This document shows, piece after piece, positions 58,516-64,000 of a stretch of DNA of 64,000 bases. Position 1 is the first letter of the stretch, and the number at the start of each line of letters is the position of its first letter. The stretch comes from Sphingopyxis sp. MWB1 (GTDB lineage Bacteria; Pseudomonadota; Alphaproteobacteria; Sphingomonadales; Sphingomonadaceae), in assembly GCF_000763945.1 (NCBI RefSeq), contig NZ_JQFJ01000002.1, positions 2,159,501 through 2,223,500 on the forward strand, read 5' to 3'. The notes below the pieces were generated by a model, which saw only the letters and a list, made by a program, of their open reading frames with translations, did no database searches and was not told where the DNA came from. A program made the position numbers and the translations under genes.

Positions 58516-58971
58516 ATGTCCCAGAAGAACAGCCCCAATGTCGTCGATGCGCTAAATGCTTTGCTTGCCGACAGTTTCGCTCTCTATCTGAAGACCAAAA
58601 ATTATCATTGGCATGTGAAAGGCCCGCGTTTTCGCGACCTGCATCTGTTGTTCGACGAACAAGCCGGCGAAATATTGGCGACGACCGATCTGATCGCGGA
58701 GCGGGTGCGTAAAAACGGCGCGGGGACCTTGCGCTCGATTGGCGATATCAGCCGCCATCAGTCGATCAAGGATGACGACAGCGAGGGCCTGGCTGCCGAT
58801 GCGATGATCGAGCGGCTTGCCGCCGACAATGAACGTTTGCTGGAGCGGATTCGTGAGGCAAAGGCGGCTGCCGAAGCGGCTGATGATATTGCGACGAGCG
58901 GCATCATTGATGAATGGGCGGACCAGACCGAACAGCGTATCTGGTTCTTGAAAGCAACGCTCGACGGTTAA
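58516..58971 (+). CDS. dps: Dps family ferritin-like DNA-protection protein
   Basis: 151 residues from the ATG at 58516 (AAGGA eight bases upstream; ATG at 58507 overlaps that SD). The ferroxidase motif is intact: TKNYHWHVKGPRFRDLHLLF then DEQAGEILATTDLIAERVR, giving His, Asp and Glu ligands at the dimer interface. It stores iron, consumes peroxide and coats DNA in a dodecamer. A bidirectional terminator follows. Confidence 0.95.
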   Translation: MSQKNSPNVVDALNALLADSFALYLKTKNYHWHVKGPRFRDLHLLFDEQAGEILATTDLIAERVRKNGAGTLRSIGDISRHQSIKDDDSEGLAADAMIERLAADNERLLERIREAKAAAEAADDIATSGIIDEWADQTEQRIWFLKATLDG

Positions 58972-59044
58972 GTCGTGCCAATAGGCCGTGAGCAGCCCGG
59001 CAGCGCGCACGACCGCCCTGTTGTGACAAGGATAGCGTGAAACG

Positions 59045-59074
59045 AAAAGGGCGGCCCGATGGAGCCGCCCTTTT
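59045..59074. terminator. Bidirectional terminator between dps and the cold-shock gene
   Basis: AAAAGGGCGGC ... GCCGCCCTTTT hairpin (59045-59055 with 59064-59074) with A- and T-runs on both sides, between convergent genes. Confidence 0.85.
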
Positions 59075-59097
59075 ACTTGAAGAGAATGTCTCTGTTC

Positions 59098-59871
59098 TCA
59101 GCCTTGTTCGGGCTGGAGATTGACCGCTGCAAATTTGCCGCGATCATCCACCTCGATATCGAAAGCGACGCGGTCGCCTTCATCGAGGCCCGCCATGCCG
59201 GCGCGCTGCACCGCGCTGATATGGACAAAGGCGTCGGCCTGTCCGTCATCGCGGGCAATGAAGCCAAAGCCCTTCGTCGTGTTGAAAAATTTCACCGTGC
59301 CGGAGGTGCGTTCACCCGTCAGCTGACGCCGGCCGCGTGCGCCGCCCGGGGCGGCGCGATCGTCGCGGCGGGGCGCAAATTCCTCAACCGGCATCGGCTC
59401 GCCCTCAATCTTGAGGTCGATGGCCGAAACCTTGCCATTGCGTTCGACGAGGGTGAAGCCCAGCGGCTGACCCGAGGCCAGGCCCTGCAGGCCGGCCTGT
59501 TCGACCGCGCTGATATGGACGAAGACATCTTCGCCCCCATCTTCGCGGGCGATAAAGCCAAAACCTTTGGACGGGTTGAAGAATTTCACCGTGCCCTGGC
59601 CTTCGCCGACAACCTGAGCGGGCATTCCGCCGCCGCGTCCGCCGCCGAAGCCGCCCCCGCCGCCGCCAAATCCTCCGCCGCCGCCGCCGCCGGCACCGCC
59701 GCCGCCAAAGCCGCCACGATCCCCGAATCCGCCCCGGTCGCCGCCGAAGCCGCCACGGCCGCCGCCATAATTGTCGCCGCCGTAAGGAGCGGGTTCAAAA
59801 CTGTCGAAATTGCCGAAGTCGTCGCGCTTGCCGCGTCCCCGATGGCCACGGCGATCCTTGTTGAAACTCAT
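59098..59871 (-). CDS. Double cold-shock-domain protein with Gly-rich N-terminal region
   Basis: 257 residues. After a short basic start ([18 protein letters not shown]) comes an arginine/glycine-rich low-complexity stretch (about residues 31-83, RGG and GGF repeats). Then two complete cold-shock domains: CSD1 about 91-155 ([24 protein letters not shown]) and CSD2 about 190-253 ([24 protein letters not shown]). The RNP1 and RNP2 motifs are intact in both. It should bind single-stranded RNA/DNA as a chaperone. Tandem CSDs are common in alphaproteobacteria; the Gly/Arg-rich leader recalls eukaryotic RNA-binding proteins. Confidence 0.93.
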   Translation of the reverse strand: MSFNKDRRGHRGRGKRDDFGNFDSFEPAPYGGDNYGGGRGGFGGDRGGFGDRGGFGGGGAGGGGGGGFGGGGGGFGGGRGGGMPAQVVGEGQGTVKFFNPSKGFGFIAREDGGEDVFVHISAVEQAGLQGLASGQPLGFTLVERNGKVSAIDLKIEGEPMPVEEFAPRRDDRAAPGGARGRRQLTGERTSGTVKFFNTTKGFGFIARDDGQADAFVHISAVQRAGMAGLDEGDRVAFDIEVDDRGKFAAVNLQPEQG

Positions 59872-60147
59872 TGCTTAGTAGTCGCTTTCGCTTCGTCCAT
59901 ACCCCATTTTACCAGCGCATTGCGCCGGACGGAAACGCAATTTGCCGCGGGCACAGACTCGCCCCATGCCGTTTACGGCGTAACTTATAACGCATCGCAA
60001 GCCATTCTGCGAACAGAAAATTCAAATGGCTGAAGGCTCTTTATGCACATTTGGTCGTAATTAGGGGTAAAGGCGCTGGCTATTGGTGGGCGCTCCCGTA
60101 AAAACCAGTCATTGAGCGGCACGTCGGCTTCGCGTAAGGCCGAAAAC

Positions 60148-60765
60148 ATGACAGTTTATTTCCACGAAGAAGATTTGCCCGCCGACGCGCTCGGCCCTGG
60201 CTCCGTTGCCGTCGATACCGAGACGATGGGGCTTAATCCCATGCGCGACCGCCTGTGTCTCGTTCAGATCAGCGACGGCAAGGGTGATGAGCATCTGGTG
60301 CGTTTCGCCCCCGGCAGTCGCTATGAAGCGCCCGTGCTGAAAGCGGTGCTGACCGATCCTGACCGGCTGAAGCTGTTTCACTTTGCACGGTTCGACATTG
60401 CCGCGTTGCAACAGGCCCTGGGGGTGGTGACCGCGCCGGTTTACTGCACCAAAATCGCCTCGAAGCTGGTGCGAACCTATACCGACCGCCACGGGCTGAA
60501 GGAATTGGTACGCGAGCTGTTGGGACAGGAAGTGTCGAAGCAGCAGCAGTCGAGCGACTGGGGCGCCGCCGAACTGAGCGAAGCGCAGCGCGACTATGCC
60601 GCGAGCGATGTCCGGTTTCTGCATGCGATGAAGGAGGTGCTCGACGCCCGCCTTGCACGTGAAGGGCGCACCCATCTTGCCCAGGCTTGCTTTGACTTTT
60701 TGCCGACGCGCGCGGCGCTTGACCTTGCGGGATGGCCCGAGGTCGATATTTTCGCGCATAGCTGA
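60148..60765 (+). CDS. rnd: Ribonuclease D-like DEDD exonuclease
   Basis: 205 residues from the ATG at 60148. Only the 3'-5' exonuclease domain: VAVDTETMGLNP (first two acids), HFARFDIAALQQ, and YAASDVRFLHAM (fourth acid and Tyr). The HRDC domains of full RNase D are absent. This short type is usual before lptC in alphaproteobacteria and may trim structured RNAs. lptC follows after 21 nt. Confidence 0.9.
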   Translation: MTVYFHEEDLPADALGPGSVAVDTETMGLNPMRDRLCLVQISDGKGDEHLVRFAPGSRYEAPVLKAVLTDPDRLKLFHFARFDIAALQQALGVVTAPVYCTKIASKLVRTYTDRHGLKELVRELLGQEVSKQQQSSDWGAAELSEAQRDYAASDVRFLHAMKEVLDARLAREGRTHLAQACFDFLPTRAALDLAGWPEVDIFAHS

Positions 60766-60786
60766 CGGACGGGCGGCGGACAGGCG

Positions 60787-61425
60787 ATGTCGGAACAGGC
60801 CGAAGTGGATCGCAGCATGCGGCGCCTGTGGGCGGCGCGCGGGTCGAGCCACGACCGGCTGGTGCGCGCCCTGCGCTTTGTCCTGCCGGCGCTGATCGGG
60901 CTGATCGGCGCGATTCTGGTTTTTTCGCCGTTTACACAGCGCGCCGAGATCAGCTTTCTGCTCGCCAAGGACAAGGTCGAGGTCGCGAAAGAGCGCATGC
61001 GGGTGACCCGCGCCGAATATCGCGGACAGGATTCCAAGGGGCAGCCCTTTGCGTTGATTGCGGGAAGTGCGGTGCAGAAAAGCTCGGCTGAACCCATTGT
61101 GCGGATGGAAAATCTGTCGGGGGCGATCAAGCTGGCCGATGGTCCGGCCACCATCGCGGCGCTGGAGGGTGCCTATAATATGGAGACGGAGCGCGTGCTG
61201 GTTCCCGGCCTCGTCAAACTGGCGAGCGCCGACGGCTATCGTATTGACGCGACCAATGTGGTCGTCGACATGAAAAACCGCAGCCTGATCGGCAGTGGCG
61301 GCGTTCAGGGTGCATTGAACATCGGACGTTTTTCGGCCAACGCGATGACCGCCGATCTTGACAAGCGGACCGTCCGCCTGTCGGGCAATGCGCGACTGAC
61401 GATCAATCAGGGAGTGCTGAAATGA
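60787..61425 (+). CDS. lptC: LPS transport protein LptC
   Basis: 212 residues with a single N-terminal membrane anchor (FVLPALIGLIGAILVFSPF) and a periplasmic beta-jellyroll typical of LptC (EVAKERMRVTRAEYRGQDSK, IDATNVVVDMKNRSLIGSGG). It would carry lipid A-type glycolipid from the inner-membrane exporter to LptA; in sphingomonads the cargo may be glycosphingolipid. It overlaps lptA by 4 nt. Confidence 0.88.
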   Translation: MSEQAEVDRSMRRLWAARGSSHDRLVRALRFVLPALIGLIGAILVFSPFTQRAEISFLLAKDKVEVAKERMRVTRAEYRGQDSKGQPFALIAGSAVQKSSAEPIVRMENLSGAIKLADGPATIAALEGAYNMETERVLVPGLVKLASADGYRIDATNVVVDMKNRSLIGSGGVQGALNIGRFSANAMTADLDKRTVRLSGNARLTINQGVLK

Positions 61426-62000
61426 CGGGGCTTTGGAACCGAAAGAGCGTGGCGGTGGCTGCGGCAAGCTTTGCGCTCACCGGCATGGCCCTGCTGGCAA
61501 CCGGCACTGGCGGCAGTGCCGCGCAGGCGCAGGCGCTCGCCAATCACAATAGCAATGCGCCTGTTAATTTCGTGGCAGGCGATATCGAGGTCCAGGATCG
61601 CGCCGACCGGGTCGTGATATCGGGCAATGTCCGTGTGACCCAGGCCGGACTGACGCTGACGGCTCAGCGCATGACCGTCGCCTATTCGCGCGTCGGGGGT
61701 ACCGAGGTGCACCGGCTCGACGCAACGGGCGGTGTGGTGGTGACCAAGGGCGATGAACGCGCGTCGGGCAATGTTGCCATTTACGACCTCGACCGGCGGA
61801 TCATCACCATGGTCGGCAATGTCGAATTGCGCCAGCGCGGCAACCGCCTGTCGGGCGGGCGGCTGGTGATCGACCTCAACAGCGGGCGTGCCACGGTCGA
61901 CGGGCGCGGTGCGGCGCGCGGGCCCGATGGCAATCCCGTGGCGGGCGGCACCGGCGGGCGCGTGACGGGCACCTTTACCGTGCCGCAAAGGAAAGAATAA
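61422..62000 (+). CDS. lptA: LPS transport protein LptA
   Basis: 192 residues. A signal peptide ends near GGSAAQA/QALA. The OstA-like repeats include VNFVAGDIEVQDRADRVVIS, GNVRVTQAGLTLTAQRMTV and LDATGGVVVTKGDERASGNV, which stack into the periplasmic bridge. No lptB follows directly; instead a small ORF and an Atm1-type exporter occupy the next positions. Confidence 0.9.
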   Translation: MTGLWNRKSVAVAAASFALTGMALLATGTGGSAAQAQALANHNSNAPVNFVAGDIEVQDRADRVVISGNVRVTQAGLTLTAQRMTVAYSRVGGTEVHRLDATGGVVVTKGDERASGNVAIYDLDRRIITMVGNVELRQRGNRLSGGRLVIDLNSGRATVDGRGAARGPDGNPVAGGTGGRVTGTFTVPQRKE

Positions 62001-62100
62001 CCACTTTCCTTTGCCCGGCGGAAACCTGCAAGGGATAGAGGAAGAGACGGGACCATCGTCGCGGTGAAGGGGGGACGCCGCTCCTTGCGAAGGATCGTCC

Positions 62101-62268
62101 ATGGCTTCCTCTATTCACCCTCCGCTTTCACGCTCGCAATCCCGCGCTTTTGGACGGCATCGCTTGCCCTTGGATTGTGAAGCGAGCGCGCAGCAACCGC
62201 TGACGCGTGAAGAGTTGCGGCTGGTCGAGCGCATCCTGCGGCACTCGGCGCTGATGCGGCGGCGCTGA
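62101..62268 (+). CDS. 55-residue unknown ORF
   Basis: Frame from ATG 62101 to TGA 62268, beginning MASSIHPPLSRSQSRAFG and ending LTREELRLVERILRHSALM. Ser/Arg-rich start and a helical, basic C-terminal half. It lies between lptA and the exporter gene. The helix looks like a real small domain, but a chance frame in GC-rich DNA cannot be excluded. Confidence 0.4.
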   Translation: MASSIHPPLSRSQSRAFGRHRLPLDCEASAQQPLTREELRLVERILRHSALMRRR

Positions 62269-62346
62269 ACCTTTCCAGCCTTGGCCCTTTAAGGCTTTGT
62301 TTCCAGGAGCGGTTGGCGCACTGCGTCCCAGCCCCTACATGGCCCT

Positions 62347-64000
62347 ATGCCTCCTGATACCGCGATCACCCCCGGGCGCGAACCGCCGATCCTCCCGACG
62401 CTCAAGCGCTTTCTCCCTTATCTCTGGCCCGCCGGGCATCGCGGGCACAAGCTGCGGATCATTTTTGCGGCGTTGATTGTCCTCGCGTCGAAAGCAGTGC
62501 AGCTGTCGATGGGCTTCCTTTTTGGCGCGGCCATCGACCGCATGGCGCCGGGAATGGAAGCGGGGGTGGCGCTCGCCATCGGGCTGGTCCTTGCCTATGC
62601 CGGCGCGCGCTTTGCCGGGGTGCTTTTCGACAATTTGCGCAATGTGGTGTTCGAACGCGTGGGGCAGGATGCGACGCGCGAACTTGCCACCACGACCTTT
62701 ACCCATTTGCACAGCCTGTCGCTGCGCTTTCACCTTGCGCGGCGGACGGGGGAGGTAACGAAGGTGATTGAACGCGGAACGAAGAGCATCGACACCATGC
62801 TCTATTTCCTGCTGTTCAATATTGCGCCGACGGTGATCGAGTTGATCGCGGTGCTGGTGATTTTCTGGACAAAGTTCAGCTTTGGTCTCGCCGGGGCGAC
62901 GGCGGCGATGGTCGTTCTTTACATCCTCTTCACCCGCAAGGTGACCGACTGGCGCAACGCGCTGCGCGCGCGGATGAACGAGCTCGACACGCTGACCGTC
63001 GGGCGCAGCGTCGACAGCCTGCTCAATTATGAAACGGTCAAATATTTCAGCGCCGAAGAACGTGAGGCGGCGCGTTATCGCGACGTTGCCGACCAATATG
63101 CGCGCGCCGCGGTCAAAAGCGAAAACAGCCTCGCCTGGCTGAATATCGGGCAAAGCCTGATCACCAATGGCGCGATGGCGGGGGCGATGGCCTATACCGT
63201 CTGGGGCTGGTCGCGGGGTGAATTTGCGGTGGGCGATGTCGTGCTGGTCAACACATTGCTCGCGCAGCTTTTCCGCCCGCTCGACCTGCTCGGCATGGTC
63301 TATCGCACGATTCGCCAGGGGCTGATCGACATGGAGGCGATGTTCCGGCTGATCGACACGCCGCCCGAAGTGCGCGACGCCCCCGGCGCCCCGGCGCTGA
63401 AGGTTGCGGGCGCGGCGGTTGCCTTCGACAATGTCATCTTTGGCTATGACGAAGATCGCACCATCTTGAAGGGGGTGAGCTTTGCCGTCGGCGCGGGCGA
63501 GACGCTGGCGATTGTCGGCCCCTCGGGCGCGGGCAAATCGACCATCGCACGGCTGCTCTTTCGCTTTTACGACCCGCAGGGCGGGCGCGTGCTGATCGAC
63601 GGGCAGGATGTCGCCGGGGTGACGCAGCAAAGCCTGCGCGCCAGCATCGGCATCGTGCCGCAGGACACGGTACTGTTCAACGACAGCATCGGCTATAATA
63701 TCGCTTATGGCCGCGAAGGGGCGAGCGCCGAAGAGGTTGCCGCCGCCGCCAGGGGCGCTGCCATCGACGGCTTTATCACCAGCCTCCCCCATGGCTATGA
63801 AACCGAAGTGGGCGAGCGCGGGCTGAAATTGTCAGGCGGCGAAAAACAGCGCGTCGCCATTGCGCGCACCCTGCTCAAAAATCCGCCGTTGCTGATCCTT
63901 GATGAAGCGACAAGCGCGCTCGACAGCCGCACCGAAGCCGCGATTCAGGCGACGCTTGACCGTATCGCCGAGCGGCGCACGACGCTGGTGATCGCGCACC
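62347..64000 (+). CDS. Atm1-type ABC exporter, C-terminus cut by window edge
   Basis: At least 551 residues from the ATG at 62347; the window ends inside the frame. The first two-thirds form a six-helix transmembrane domain with GRFAGVLFDNLRN-like and GQDATRELATTTFTHLHSLS segments that match closely, by eye, the glutathione-linked Atm1 exporter of Novosphingobium. The nucleotide-binding domain has Walker A GPSGAGKSTIARLLF, signature LSGGEKQRVAIARTL and Walker B PLLILDEATSALDSRT; the H-loop (VIAH) is the last thing visible. It probably exports glutathione-bound metal or sulfur compounds. Confidence 0.93.
   Translation, partial: MPPDTAITPGREPPILPTLKRFLPYLWPAGHRGHKLRIIFAALIVLASKAVQLSMGFLFGAAIDRMAPGMEAGVALAIGLVLAYAGARFAGVLFDNLRNVVFERVGQDATRELATTTFTHLHSLSLRFHLARRTGEVTKVIERGTKSIDTMLYFLLFNIAPTVIELIAVLVIFWTKFSFGLAGATAAMVVLYILFTRKVTDWRNALRARMNELDTLTVGRSVDSLLNYETVKYFSAEEREAARYRDVADQYARAAVKSENSLAWLNIGQSLITNGAMAGAMAYTVWGWSRGEFAVGDVVLVNTLLAQLFRPLDLLGMVYRTIRQGLIDMEAMFRLIDTPPEVRDAPGAPALKVAGAAVAFDNVIFGYDEDRTILKGVSFAVGAGETLAIVGPSGAGKSTIARLLFRFYDPQGGRVLIDGQDVAGVTQQSLRASIGIVPQDTVLFNDSIGYNIAYGREGASAEEVAAAARGAAIDGFITSLPHGYETEVGERGLKLSGGEKQRVAIARTLLKNPPLLILDEATSALDSRTEAAIQATLDRIAERRTTLVIAH

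Noticed and set aside
59625..59790. Repetitive GCC-rich tract that at first looks like a short CRISPR or tandem repeat
   Set aside because: It is the coding sequence of the Gly/Arg-rich part of the cold-shock protein; units are irregular and have no spacers.

Overview
The window comes from a GC-rich alphaproteobacterium, almost certainly of the order Sphingomonadales (Sphingopyxis/Novosphingobium-like). The signs are three TonB-dependent receptors with the 'IVVTGSRI' or 'IVVTAQK' start of the mature protein, a partial Atm1-type ABC exporter very like the Novosphingobium protein, small sphingomonad-type families (DUF2093, DUF3035, DUF962, DUF2061), a thiC gene with a TPP riboswitch, and palindromic intergenic repeats typical of this group. 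No rRNA, tRNA, CRISPR array, transposase or phage structural gene was found.

Layout. 1-3.9 kb: purD (partial) and xseA diverge from overlapping start codons; DUF2093 and an M23 lipoprotein follow. 3.9-12.8 kb: an accessory locus with two paralogous TonB receptors that share a leader element and GTG starts, a sulfotransferase-like protein between them, and a Sel1/prolyl-4-hydroxylase-like oxygenase after the second. 12.9-17.7 kb (minus): clpB with a heat-shock promoter, a uracil-DNA-glycosylase-family protein and an exported leucyl aminopeptidase. 17.8-26.4 kb: penicillin acylase-family protein, twin-domain M16 protease, a small unknown protein, an MFS exporter and an APC permease. 26.6-31 kb: hisE-HIT pair, ung, TauE-like permease and a run of small conserved proteins ending in OsmC. 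31-37.3 kb: arylamine N-acetyltransferase, a large unknown secreted protein, a rifampin ADP-ribosyltransferase, a 2H phosphoesterase, and a strikingly AT-rich islet encoding an AvcD-like anti-phage dCTP deaminase with a small overlapping partner ORF. 37.4-45.2 kb: thiC under a TPP riboswitch, a divergent TonB receptor, a three-gene minus-strand operon (flavin oxidase-like, GST, DUF1348) facing a LysR regulator. 45.3-56.4 kb: dxs, then a long minus-strand run purE-purK-folA-dipeptidase-ribF and ileS-lspA-DUF3035. 56.6-64 kb: GGDEF protein, small unknowns, a GDT1-like membrane protein, Dps, a glycine-rich double cold-shock protein, an rnd-like nuclease with lptC-lptA, and the start of an Atm1-type exporter.

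Two places stand out. The AT-rich islet at 35.1-36.95 kb is a probable anti-phage nucleotide-depletion module: a P-loop plus dCTP/dCMP deaminase protein, preceded by a 12-codon leader ORF and followed by a 52-codon ORF that overlaps it by 8 nt. The receptor locus at 3.9-12.8 kb combines two outer-membrane receptors having a common leader architecture with two candidate modifying enzymes (sulfotransferase-like and 2-oxoglutarate oxygenase), which may be an uptake-and-modification system for an unidentified, perhaps peptidic, ligand. All functional calls come from reading motifs and family resemblance by eye; no database search was run.
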